Assembly (NCBI GenBank): GCA_946480055.1
Contig: CAMLID010000045.1
Coordinates: forward strand, 1-26,101
Direction of reading: 5' to 3'
DNA: 26,101 nt
DNA from: an uncultured Lysobacter sp.
Lineage (GTDB): Bacteria; Pseudomonadota; Gammaproteobacteria; Xanthomonadales; Xanthomonadaceae
The position numbers and the translations under genes were made by a program. Positions 11,770 to 19,482 of this stretch are shown here, one piece after another; the first letter of the stretch is position 1; every line of letters begins with the position of its first letter. A model generated the notes under the pieces. That model did not search any database, was not told the DNA's origin, and was given only the letters and a program-made list of their open reading frames with translations.

Positions 11770-12492
11770 TCAGGAGCGCAGCGGGACCAGGGTGATCTCG
11801 ACGCGGCGGTTCTGGGCACGGCCTTGCTCGGTGTCGTTGCTGGCGATCGGGCGGGTCTTGCCGGCGCCAGTGAGGATGAAGCGGTCGCGGACCAAGCCGC
11901 GCGTCATCAGGTAGTTGCCGACCGAAGCGGCGCGCTGTTCGGACAAGCGCTGGTTGACCGCGTCGGTGCCGATGCTGTCGGTATGGCCCGCGACCTCGAC
12001 GATGGTCTGGTTGTACTCCTGCAGGGTCGAGGCGACGTTGTCGAGCACCGGATAGAACTGCGAATCGAGCTGGGCGCTGTTGAAGGCGAAGGTGATGTTG
12101 CTGGGCATGTTGAGGGTGATGTTGTCGCCCTGGCGGACCACGTCGACGCCGGTGCCGGCCATGCGGTCGCGCAAGGCACGCTCCTGACGGTCTTGGTAGT
12201 TGCCGACCGCGGCGCCGGCCAGGCCGCCCACGCCCGCGCCGACCAAGGCGCGCTGGCGGCGTTCGGTGGCGTCGTCGCCGCTGAGCAGGCCGGCCGCGAC
12301 GCCGGCGAGCGCACCGATGATGGCGCCCTTCTGGGTCTTGTTCATGCCGCCCTGCTGCTGCGGGGGCGGATATTGGCCCGGCGGGTACTGCTGCGGCTGG
12401 CCGCCGTAGTAGCCACCGCCGCCGGTGGCGCAACCGGCGAGCGCTACGGTCATCGCAGCGGCGGCCAGCGCGATCTTGATCTGGGTTTTCAT
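11770..12492 (-). CDS. OmpA-family outer membrane lipoprotein with glycine zipper
   Basis: The 240-residue protein begins with a lipoprotein signal peptide whose lipobox 'LAGC' places the lipidated cysteine at residue 21. A Gly/Tyr/Gln/Pro-rich linker follows, then a glycine-zipper stretch at about 54-100 ('GAIIGALAGVAAGLL', 'GAGVGGLAGAAVG'). An OmpA-like peptidoglycan-binding domain fills about 120-238, with 'FAFNSAQLD', 'VAGHTDSIG', 'NQRLSEQRAASV' and 'NRRVEITL'. This architecture matches YiaD/Pal-like lipoproteins that tie the outer membrane to the cell wall. The ATG at 12492 is preferred over the frame start at 12525 because it puts the signal peptide first and has GAGGAA upstream. A GC-rich hairpin at 11701-11726 ends the unit. 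Confidence 0.92.
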   Translation of the reverse strand: MKTQIKIALAAAAMTVALAGCATGGGGYYGGQPQQYPPGQYPPPQQQGGMNKTQKGAIIGALAGVAAGLLSGDDATERRQRALVGAGVGGLAGAAVGNYQDRQERALRDRMAGTGVDVVRQGDNITLNMPSNITFAFNSAQLDSQFYPVLDNVASTLQEYNQTIVEVAGHTDSIGTDAVNQRLSEQRAASVGNYLMTRGLVRDRFILTGAGKTRPIASNDTEQGRAQNRRVEITLVPLRS

Positions 12493-12675
12493 GGGGTCTT
12501 TCCTCAGCTGAACTCGGCAGGGCACAAGCTAATCACGGCGGCGTCGCGGACGGGTGATGGGCGCGGTCGCCAGTTCAGCTGTCAGTTCGGCTGTCGGCCA
12601 AGTACGCGGCTCAGGTCGCGGAGCTTCTGTGAGCGCGGCGTGATTCGCGATTGCGCAAGTTCGGTGGCGATTCGC

Positions 12676-12894
12676 ATCGCGACTTACGTCGCTCCGACAG
12701 GAAGCGGTTGGGCTTGCGACTGGTTTGCGTGGCTTGCGTCGCCGGTGTGGTGGCGTGGTCGCGGCTTGCGCCGCTCCTACTCGAAGGCACAGCGAGCGTG
12801 TGTCGTTTGCGTCGCGAGTGTGGTGGCGTGGTCGCGGCTTACGCCGCTCCTACCCCAAGACATGGCGAATGTGTGTGACGGCGGCGTGAGCCGC
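12676..12894. repeat. Cluster of four REP-family hairpins
   Basis: Copies lie at 12676-12698 (diverged), 12758-12780, 12831-12853 and, in reverse orientation with altered flanks, 12881-12894. The second and third are direct copies 73 bp apart and share the preceding 'gtgtggtggcgtg'. Minus-strand loops of the first three are GTAA, GCAA and GTAA; the reverse-oriented fourth reads GTGA on the plus strand. In the diverged copy the stem is gcgac/gtcgc instead of gcggc/gccgc: both sides changed, so pairing is kept. Confidence 0.82.
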
Positions 12895-12970
12895 AACTCG
12901 GGGGCGGGCGCAGATCGGCAGGTTTTGGGTAGGGCGGTGCAAGTCGCGGCCGCGCAACGTCCACTGCAGC

Positions 12971-12996
12971 GCGGGTGCGATTCGCATCGCACCCGC
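12971..12996 (-). terminator. Hairpin after the WS/DGAT gene
   Basis: A 10-bp stem gcgggtgcga/tcgcacccgc with a six-base loop begins 25 bases past the acyltransferase stop. There is no T tract, so the terminator role comes from position and stem strength. Confidence 0.55.
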
Positions 12997-13021
12997 TGGC
13001 GGGATACGGCGACTCAGGCGC

Positions 13022-14479
13022 TCAGGCGTCGAGCGGCACCAGCGCATCGGCGCCGGCGGCGTCGAGGGTGCGGTCCCAGTTGCCCATCAGCGCCAGGTAC
13101 AGCAGCTTGTCGAACTCGGCGCCGAAACGGCTGATCACGGCGTCGGGATCGGGGATCAGCTTGGCGTCGGCGATCAGGCCGAAGTGGACGCGGCCGTTGT
13201 AGCTGAGGATGGAAATGCCGACCCCGATCGAACCGGTCTGAGGCACCCAGAACATCATCTCGCGCAGGGTGCAGCCGGCCAGGTACAGCGGCTGCTGCGG
13301 CCCGGGCACGTTGGTCGCGACCGCGGTGGCCTTGCGGCTGAACAATTCCAGCGCCAGCCCCTGGACCTGCGACGGCGCCATGCCGAGCGCTGCTAAAAGT
13401 CCAAATGCAACAATAGCTTGTCGCGAATTCTTAAGGTTATTCATACATTCGGCGACGCGCTCGATCCGGCGGATCGGATTGCCCTCGCCGACCGGCAGTT
13501 CCAGGAACACCAGGCCGAAATGGTTGCCGAGTTTCTTGGCGTGTTCGAGCGGGCGCAGGTTCACCGGCACGGTCGCGCGCAAGGTCACGCCGTCGACGTT
13601 GTCGCCGCGTTCGATCATGTAATTGCGCAGCGCGCCGGCGGCGGTAGCCATCAGCACGTCGTTGACGGTGCAGTCGCAGGCGCGGCCGACCGCCTTCACT
13701 TCTTCCAGGTCCAGCGGTTCGGCCCAGGCCACGCGCTTGCTCACGCCGAGCTTGCCGCGCAGCAGCGAGGGCGGATCGTCGGACAGCGCCAGGGCGTTGA
13801 GCAGTTCGCGTGCGATCTCGCCGCCTTCCTTGGCCAGCATGCCGGCCAGGGTCGGGTCGCGGTACATCTCCATGCCCTTCTCGAGCGCGCGCGAACCCAG
13901 CTTCATGTAGCGGTCGACCGCGCCGACCCGGCGCGCGACTTCGGCGCCGTCGGTCTTGAGCCAGGCATGCGCGAGATCGCTGCCTTTGGCCGGTTCGCGG
14001 GTCGTGTCGGTCAGCGACAACAGCACCTGGACCAGGGCGATGCCGTCGGCATAGCTGTGATGGATGCGCGCGACCAGGGCCGAGCCGCCGTCGTAGCGTT
14101 CGATCAGGTGGAACTGCCACAGCGGCCGGCTGTGATCGAGCGGGCTGGACGCGAGCTGGCTGACGAAGCGTTCCAGGCCACGCTTGCCGCCGCGCCCGGG
14201 CAGCGCGGTCAGCTGCACGTGCCAGTCGAGATCGAAATCCTCGTCGGTCTGCCAGGACGCGCCGGCCGGCGTGTCGACCGCCTTCTGGCGGAAGCGCGTG
14301 TAGGCCAGGAAGCGCTGTTTGACCACCCGCCGCAAGGCGTCGATCGACATCGGTTCGGCGAACATCAGCACGCCGGTGATCATCATCGGATTGGTCGGTC
14401 GCTCCATGCGCAACCAGGCCGTATCCACTCGCGACATCGGTTCGCGACGCGCTCGCTTGCGCGGTTCTGCTGTGGCCAT
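13022..14479 (-). CDS. WS/DGAT-type wax ester synthase / diacylglycerol acyltransferase
   Basis: This 485-residue enzyme belongs to the bacterial wax ester synthase/diacylglycerol acyltransferase family, which joins fatty acyl-CoA to alcohols or diacylglycerol for storage lipid. The catalytic motif HHxxxDG is intact as 'HHSYADG' at 140-146. 'SRPLWQFHLIE' at 117-127, 'TVNDVLMA' at 271-278 and 'TNVPGPQQPLYLAG' near 389 fit the family. The ATG at 14479 follows GGAGGG (plus-strand 14483-14488) closely; the frame runs on to 14512 without a better site. Oddly, codons 344-363 (plus strand about 13391-13450) are AT-rich and use codons rare here, including TTA for L362, while the encoded residues fit the family. 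Substrate choice cannot be told. Confidence 0.92.
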   Translation of the reverse strand: MATAEPRKRARREPMSRVDTAWLRMERPTNPMMITGVLMFAEPMSIDALRRVVKQRFLAYTRFRQKAVDTPAGASWQTDEDFDLDWHVQLTALPGRGGKRGLERFVSQLASSPLDHSRPLWQFHLIERYDGGSALVARIHHSYADGIALVQVLLSLTDTTREPAKGSDLAHAWLKTDGAEVARRVGAVDRYMKLGSRALEKGMEMYRDPTLAGMLAKEGGEIARELLNALALSDDPPSLLRGKLGVSKRVAWAEPLDLEEVKAVGRACDCTVNDVLMATAAGALRNYMIERGDNVDGVTLRATVPVNLRPLEHAKKLGNHFGLVFLELPVGEGNPIRRIERVAECMNNLKNSRQAIVAFGLLAALGMAPSQVQGLALELFSRKATAVATNVPGPQQPLYLAGCTLREMMFWVPQTGSIGVGISILSYNGRVHFGLIADAKLIPDPDAVISRFGAEFDKLLYLALMGNWDRTLDAAGADALVPLDA

Positions 14480-14590
14480 GCGCCCTCCAAGCGTCTGCGC
14501 CGAGTGAATCACGCAGCCGCGAGCGGCGTCAACGCGGCTGTGCCCGGATTCGGAGCTCGGTAAAGCCGCTGCCGTCGGTGTCGCGTCGAT

Positions 14591-14740
14591 TCGTCATCCC
14601 CGCGCAGGCGGGGATCCAGTGATCGGGACGGCCTGTCGCGGGCGGTGCGGCCGCAGAAGCACATGGATATGCCGTCCTGCATGTCCGTGCGGTGCGTTCG
14701 CACTGAAGTCGCTGGATCCCCGCCTGCGCGGGGATGACGA
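14591..14740. repeat. 150-bp element bounded by 29-bp perfect inverted repeats
   Basis: Perfect 29-bp inverted copies lie at 14591-14619 and 14712-14740. Each begins at its outer end with 'tcgtcatccccgc', contains the short palindrome ccccgc-gcag-gcgggg and ends inward with 'gatccag'. The 92-bp centre has no credible gene but holds a shorter inverted pair ggacggc/gccgtcc. Repeats of this 'cgtcatcccc...ggggatccag' type are widespread palindromes in proteobacterial genomes. The element occupies most of the 318-base gap between the photolyase stop (14798) and the WS/DGAT start (14479); I see nothing else there. Confidence 0.88.
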
Positions 14741-14797
14741 CTCGAGCCAGCGCGGCGCCCACGTCCGCTCGGGAGCCGAACTGCGAATCCAGGCGCC

Positions 14798-16228
14798 CTA
14801 CTCGCGCTGCTTTCGGTACGCGGCCAGGGCCGCGTCGCGGCCGGCGGCCAGGTCGACCAGCGGCCGGGCCGGATAGTCCGGAGCCAGACGGCGCAGCGTC
14901 GCCGGCTCGCGCCAGGGCGCGAAGCGCAGCGGCAGCGGCAACGCCGCCAGCTCCGGCAGCCAGTGCGCGATGTAGCGGCCCTCGGGGTCGAACTTCTCGG
15001 CCTGGGTCACCGGATTGAACACGCGGAAGTACGGCGCGGCGTCGGCACCGGTGCCGGCCACCCACTGCCAGCCCAGGGTGTTGTTGGCCAGGTCGGCGTC
15101 GACCAGGGTGTCCCAGAACCAGCGCGCGCCGTGGCGCCAGTGGTAACGCAGGTGCTTGCTCAGGTAGCTGGCGACGATCATGCGCACGCGGTTGTGCATC
15201 CAGCCGGTGTGCCAGAGCTCGCGCATGCCGGCGTCGACGATGGGCACGCCGGTGCGCCCGTGTTGCCAGTCCTGCAGGCGCGGCTGCGCCAGCCGGGCCC
15301 AGTCGAAGTCGTCGAAGCGCGGGTTGAAGTTGCGCTCCGGGGTGTGCGGGAAGTGATGCAGCAGGTGATGGGCGAATTCGCGCCAGCCCAGTTCGCGGAT
15401 GGTCGCGTCGATGTCGCCGGCGCGCGCGGCGCTGCGTTGCGCCTCCAGCGCCGCGACCACGCGCCAGGGCGCGATCTCGCCGAAGTGCAGGTGCGGCGAC
15501 AGGCGCGAAGTGCCGACCCGGTCGGGGCGATCGCGCTGTTGGGCATAGCCTTCCAGCGCACCATCGACGAAGGTCTCCAGCGCCTCGCGCGCGCCGGCCT
15601 CGCCGGGCGTCCAGTGCTCCCAGAACCCGCGGTCCCAGTCCGGCGACGGCAGCAGCTTCAGCGCTTCCAGCGGCACGCCTTCCGGCCCCTGCGCGCTGCC
15701 GGGCAAGGACGCCGGCGGCTCCCAGGTCGGCTGCAGCCGCCACGCGGCCAGCGCCGCGCGCCAGAACGGAGTGAACACGCGGTAGGGCTCGCCCTGCTTG
15801 GTCGCCAGTTGCCAGGGTTCGAACAGCAATGCGCCGTTGTGGCTTTCCGCGCGCACGCCCTGGCGGCGCAGGGTCTGCTTGATGCGGGTGTCGCGCTTCT
15901 CGATCGCCGGTTCGTAGCGGCGGTTCCAGTACACCGCCTCGGCGTCGGTCGCCAGCAGCAGCGATTGCAGGGTCGGCAGGCTGGGGCCGACGAAGCGACG
16001 CAGGTGCGAGCCGCGCGCGCGCAGTTCGCGGTCGAGCGCGGCCAGCGAATGATGGCGCCAGGCATCCGAGGCCGCGCCCGGGCGCCAGTCGCCGTGCTCG
16101 TCGGGGGCGTGGATGTAGATCGGGATCGGCGTGTAGCCGTCGTCCAGCGCAGCCCGCAGCGCCGGGTTGTCGGCCAGCCGCAGGTCGTTGCGGAACCAGA
16201 CCAGCGCGGTGGCGTCGGCGTCGGGCAT
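14798..16228 (-). CDS. phr: Class I deoxyribodipyrimidine photolyase
   Basis: Photolyase repairs UV-made cyclobutane pyrimidine dimers with light energy. The 476 residues hold an antenna-binding alpha/beta domain (about 5-135, starting 'ALVWFRNDLRLADNPAL') and a helical FAD domain (about 200-470). The FAD domain shows 'TSRLSPHLHFGE' at 240-251, 'IVDAGMREL' at 330-338, 'TGWMHNRVRM' at 341-350 and 'DADLANNTLGWQW' at 377-389. W364 and W387 align with E. coli W359 and W382 of the electron-transfer chain. The outer tryptophan may be W310, but that alignment is uncertain. The start at 16228 gives the usual family N-terminus. The frame stays open into the protease region upstream, which is a chance overlap of open frames. 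The antenna cofactor is not clear. Confidence 0.95.
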   Translation of the reverse strand: MPDADATALVWFRNDLRLADNPALRAALDDGYTPIPIYIHAPDEHGDWRPGAASDAWRHHSLAALDRELRARGSHLRRFVGPSLPTLQSLLLATDAEAVYWNRRYEPAIEKRDTRIKQTLRRQGVRAESHNGALLFEPWQLATKQGEPYRVFTPFWRAALAAWRLQPTWEPPASLPGSAQGPEGVPLEALKLLPSPDWDRGFWEHWTPGEAGAREALETFVDGALEGYAQQRDRPDRVGTSRLSPHLHFGEIAPWRVVAALEAQRSAARAGDIDATIRELGWREFAHHLLHHFPHTPERNFNPRFDDFDWARLAQPRLQDWQHGRTGVPIVDAGMRELWHTGWMHNRVRMIVASYLSKHLRYHWRHGARWFWDTLVDADLANNTLGWQWVAGTGADAAPYFRVFNPVTQAEKFDPEGRYIAHWLPELAALPLPLRFAPWREPATLRRLAPDYPARPLVDLAAGRDAALAAYRKQRE

Positions 16229-16283
16229 CGCAGGACCGGGGCAGTCGAGGGACGGCCAGTATGCCGTCCCGCCGTGCCTGCGA

Positions 16284-16310
16284 CGGACGGGGCCCGGCGG
16301 GCCCCGTCCG
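16284..16310 (-). terminator. Strong hairpin after the subtilisin-like protease gene
   Basis: A perfect 12-bp stem cggacggggccc/gggccccgtccg with a three-base loop begins 14 bases past the protease stop. It separates the protease from the photolyase gene on the same strand. No T tract follows. Confidence 0.75.
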
Positions 16311-16323
16311 CTTTCTGTGACGC

Positions 16324-17961
16324 TTACTGCGACTGCAGCTCGGTGATCGCGGCCTGGGTCTGGACCAGGCCCCAGCCGGTGTTGTTGTCGAAACCGGCGG
16401 CGTCGATATCCTGCGCGGTCGTGTACAAGGCATCGCGCACCTGCGCCGCGGTCGCGGTCGGCTTGGAGCTCCACACCACCGCGGCCACGCCGGAGACGTG
16501 CGGGGTCGCCATCGAGGTGCCGCTCATGGTCTCGTAGGCGGTGTTCGATACCGACGGCGTGGCGTCGACGGTCGCGGTCTGGCCGGCCAGGTTGGCGACG
16601 ATGGCTTCGCCGTCGGCCTTGCTGATGCCCACCGCGGGCAGCGTGGTGGTGACTGGGTTGCCATTGGCGTCGTACATGCCGATGTGCAGCTCGCCGGCGA
16701 CGTTGTTGTAGATCACCACGCCCAGGGCGCGGCCGGTCTTGGCCTTGGTGATCTTGTCGACGAAGGTGTTGGTGCCGCGCTGGCAGACCACGATCTTGTT
16801 GCGCCAGGTGTTGGAAGAGGCCTGGCACAGGCCGCCGTTGACCCAGCCGGCGCTGGCGGTGGTCTGCTTGGAACCGGCGACCGGAATCGCGGCGAAGCTG
16901 GACGCGCCGACCAGCAGCGGATCGTTCTTCATCGGGTAAGTGCTGAGCGTGTCCACGCCCGGTGCCGCCACGTCGACCGCGGCGTTGAACTGCGAGAAGC
17001 CGGCCTTGACGTTGGCCGAATCCACCGCCGCCACCGACACCACGCTGGCGTAGGACGCCGGGTAGCTCAGGCTGGAATCGCCGTCGTTGCCGGCCGCGGC
17101 GATGCTGAGCACGCCGCTGTTGGCCAGAGTCTGGAACGCGTTCTGCTCGGTGGTCGAGCTGCTCGGACCGCCCAGGCTCATGCTGATGATCTTGGCGCCA
17201 GCGGTGTTGCAGCGGTTGGCGGCGTCGACCAGGGTCGACGAGTAGGTCCAGTTGCACTGGCCGTGGCCGCTGCCGTTGGTGCCGTTGGTGCCGAAGATCT
17301 TGATGATGTGCAGCGAGACCTTGCCCGGGCTCACGCCGACCACGCCGGTGTTGTTGTTGGCCGCAGCGATGGTGCCGGCGACGTGGGTGCCGTGACCGCA
17401 GGTGTCGGTGTCCCAGCCGGCCGGGTAACCGGTGATGGTCATGCCGGCGAAATCTTCGTGGTTCTTGTTGAGGCCGGAGTCGATCACGCAGACCTTGATG
17501 CCGGCACCGGTGGCCGCGCCCGCATCGAGCACGCCGTCCTGGTTGGCGTCCCACACGTTGCGGGCCTGCACTTGGTCGATGCCGTAGGGCACGCTCTGCG
17601 CCTGCAGGTAACGCGGCTGGTCGATCTCGACCGATTCCACGTCGGGATTGCCGCGCAGGGCCTTGATTGCTTCCGGCGAGGACAGGGTCATCACCGCGCT
17701 GTTGAGGCGGTCGAACTGGTAGTTCAACACCGCGTCGCCGCTGCGTGCTGCGCTCAATTTGCCGCGCAGCGCCTGGATGCGCTGGCCCAGGCTCTGGGTC
17801 GAGGCACCGGCGCTCTTGCCGGCGGCGGCGCTGGCGGTGCCAGCCTTGAACTTGACCCAGACGCGGTTCGGGTTGGGCTGCTCCTGCGCCGCGGCGGCGG
17901 TGGCAGCGACCATCGTGGCCAGGCCCAGGCCCAGCGCGTACATCAGCTTGCTCTGCTTCAT
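16324..17961 (-). CDS. Secreted subtilisin-like serine protease (S8) with PA-type insert
   Basis: The 545-residue protein is a secreted S8 peptidase. A Sec signal peptide covers about 1-25 (cut near 'ATAAAA'), followed by an I9-like propeptide at about 33-120. The catalytic triad is D161 ('CVIDSG'), H190 ('GHGTHVAGT') and S483 ('GTSMATPH'), with the oxyanion asparagine N292 ('AAAGND'). A segment at about 350-460, between N292 and S483, looks like a protease-associated insert ('ALGVVIYNN', 'LPAVGIS'). Paired cysteines such as C378 and C393 suggest disulphides. Xanthomonads and Lysobacter secrete many such proteases for nutrition or predation. The ATG at 17961, just after GGGGGA, is chosen because it starts the signal peptide. 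No C-terminal pro-domain follows. Confidence 0.95.
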   Translation of the reverse strand: MKQSKLMYALGLGLATMVAATAAAAQEQPNPNRVWVKFKAGTASAAAGKSAGASTQSLGQRIQALRGKLSAARSGDAVLNYQFDRLNSAVMTLSSPEAIKALRGNPDVESVEIDQPRYLQAQSVPYGIDQVQARNVWDANQDGVLDAGAATGAGIKVCVIDSGLNKNHEDFAGMTITGYPAGWDTDTCGHGTHVAGTIAAANNNTGVVGVSPGKVSLHIIKIFGTNGTNGSGHGQCNWTYSSTLVDAANRCNTAGAKIISMSLGGPSSSTTEQNAFQTLANSGVLSIAAAGNDGDSSLSYPASYASVVSVAAVDSANVKAGFSQFNAAVDVAAPGVDTLSTYPMKNDPLLVGASSFAAIPVAGSKQTTASAGWVNGGLCQASSNTWRNKIVVCQRGTNTFVDKITKAKTGRALGVVIYNNVAGELHIGMYDANGNPVTTTLPAVGISKADGEAIVANLAGQTATVDATPSVSNTAYETMSGTSMATPHVSGVAAVVWSSKPTATAAQVRDALYTTAQDIDAAGFDNNTGWGLVQTQAAITELQSQ

Positions 17962-18113
17962 CGATCCCCCAATGGAATGCCGGTCGCACTCCGGGCGGAG
18001 CGGCCTGGTGGCTCGGGCGTGCTGTAAGCGCCCGATCAACCGACCTTATCCAAACGGGCAAATATCGCGCCCCCCCTACCTGCTGGGGGATATCCCTCGG
18101 GATTTATGACCGG

Positions 18114-18131
18114 ACTCTCGTTTTAGAGAGT
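18114..18131 (-). terminator. Weak hairpin between alr and the protease gene
   Basis: A short actctc/gagagt stem with loop gtttta lies 73 bases past the alr stop. It could help end the alr transcript, but the stem is weak. Nearby C- and G-runs (18071-18090) and 'ccctcggg' could also fold. The protease promoter should lie between here and 17961; I cannot place it. Confidence 0.3.
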
Positions 18132-18203
18132 GCCTCGGCGGCCGCAGCCCAGCGAGCGCACCGAGAATCCACGTGCCGGAACCGAGGCCGGCATGCGGGC
18201 GCC

Positions 18204-19280
18204 TCAGGTCTCGACGAAACGCACCCGGCGCGTGATCGAGCAGGTCAGCTCATAGCCGATGGTGCCGGAGACTTCGGCGATGCGTTCCACCGGCAGTTCC
18301 GGCCCCCACAGCATCACCGGATCGCCGACGCGGGCCTCGGGGATGCCGCGCAGGTCGATGGTCATCAAGTCCATCGAGACGCGGCCGATCACCTGCGCCG
18401 CGTGGCCGCCGACCAGCACCGGCGTGCCGGAGGGCGCGGCGCGCGGGTAGCCGTCGCCGTAGCCGATCGCGGCCACGCCGACGTGCATGTCTTCGGGGCA
18501 TTCCCAGGTCGCGGCGTAGCCGATGCGTTCGCCGCGCCGCACCCGGTTGACCGCGATCAGACGCGTCGACAGGGTCATGGCCGGACGCAGGCCGAAGTCG
18601 GCGCCGGTGGTGCCCTCCACCACCGACATGCCGTACAGCGCGCCGCCGGGGCGGATCCAGTCGGCGTGGGCATCGGGCCAGCCCAGCACGGCGGCGGAGT
18701 TGGCCAGCGAGCGCGCGCCGTCGAGGCCGGCGGTGGCCTCGGCGAAGGCGCGCAGCTGCGCGCGCGTCTGCGGCTTGTCGAATTCGTCGGAGCTGGCGAA
18801 ATGGTTCATCAGCACGATGCCCTCGGCCACGCCGGGCAATGCCGACAGGCGCGCATGCGCTTCGCGCACGTCCTCGGGGGCGAAACCGAGCCGGTGCATG
18901 CCGGTGTCGATCTTGAGCCAGCAGCGGATCGGCTCGCCGTCGGCGGCCTGCTCCAGCATTTCGATCTGGCTGGCGTGGTGGACCACGGTCTCGACGCCGA
19001 GCCGGCGCAGCTGCGGCAGGTCGTCGGCTTCGTCGAAACCCGACAGCAGCACGATCGGTTGCGAGAGGCCGGCGGCGCGCAGGCGGTCGGCGTCGGACAG
19101 CGCCGCGACACCGAAGGCGTCGGCGCCTTCGAGCGCGCGCGCGACCCGCTCCAGGCCGTGGCCGTAGCCGTCGGCCTTGACCACCGCCATCACGCGGCTG
19201 TGCGGCGCGCGCGTGCGCGCCTGGGCGAGGTTATGACGCAGGGCGTCGGTGTGGATGCTTGCGGAGGTCGGGCGTGCCAT
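18204..19280 (-). CDS. alr: Alanine racemase
   Basis: Alanine racemase, a PLP enzyme, converts L-alanine to D-alanine for peptidoglycan. The 358 residues match the usual length. The PLP lysine is K35 in 'AVVKADGYGHG', and the second catalytic base is Y255 in 'RIGYAATW'. Other family marks are 'KIDTGMHRLGF' near 123-133, 'RPGGALYG' near 210-217, 'IGYGDGYPR' and 'GRVSMD'. The ATG at 19280 gives the normal short N-terminus before the first strand; only a weak AGG precedes it. Xanthomonad genomes often carry alr a little downstream of dnaB on the same strand, as here, but three other genes and two hairpins intervene, so they are not one operon. Confidence 0.97.
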   Translation of the reverse strand: MARPTSASIHTDALRHNLAQARTRAPHSRVMAVVKADGYGHGLERVARALEGADAFGVAALSDADRLRAAGLSQPIVLLSGFDEADDLPQLRRLGVETVVHHASQIEMLEQAADGEPIRCWLKIDTGMHRLGFAPEDVREAHARLSALPGVAEGIVLMNHFASSDEFDKPQTRAQLRAFAEATAGLDGARSLANSAAVLGWPDAHADWIRPGGALYGMSVVEGTTGADFGLRPAMTLSTRLIAVNRVRRGERIGYAATWECPEDMHVGVAAIGYGDGYPRAAPSGTPVLVGGHAAQVIGRVSMDLMTIDLRGIPEARVGDPVMLWGPELPVERIAEVSGTIGYELTCSITRRVRFVET

Positions 19281-19450
19281 CGACCTAGTTTATCGGCTGG
19301 CGCCTTGCGCGGGCTGTCGGCCTTTGGGTGGGCGCAGGTTCTGGCGGGGCATGCGGGATGCGCTGCGGCCGCCCTGCCCCATATCGATGACGGGTCTGCG
19401 CGAGGCGGTCGCGGGTACGGCGCGAGGTTCGGCTTGGAGGTCGCGGCGGC

Positions 19451-19471
19451 CCCTCTCCCGGCGGAGAGAGG
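19451..19471 (-). terminator. Short hairpin after the M23-like gene
   Basis: A stem ctctcc/ggagag (19453-19468) around cggc lies about 15 bases past the M23-like stop. The surrounding 'ccctctcccg' resembles one arm of a palindrome also seen at 24481-24517. Confidence 0.4.
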
Positions 19472-19482
19472 CTCGGGTTCGC

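Larger units (their letters stand above)
12493..13021. other. Gene-free, repeat-filled gap between the OmpA-like and WS/DGAT genes
   Basis: I see no supported gene in these 529 bases. The part next to 12492 should hold the OmpA-like promoter, but I cannot pick convincing -35 and -10 boxes. The middle carries four REP-family hairpins (12676-12894), two of them within a 73-bp direct duplication. The end holds a terminator-like hairpin for the WS/DGAT gene. Imperfect 'cgattcgcatcgc' words occur near 12668 and 12978. Confidence 0.7.

Noticed and set aside
12493..12525. Longer N-terminus for the OmpA-like lipoprotein
   Set aside because: It would bury the lipoprotein signal peptide behind eleven extra residues; the ATG at 12492 has its own ribosome site.
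14798..18061. Single 1087-codon frame that would fuse the protease region to the photolyase
   Set aside because: The upstream half is a wrong-frame reading of the protease gene. The protease has its own frame, catalytic triad, stop and a 12-bp-stem hairpin before the photolyase start at 16228.
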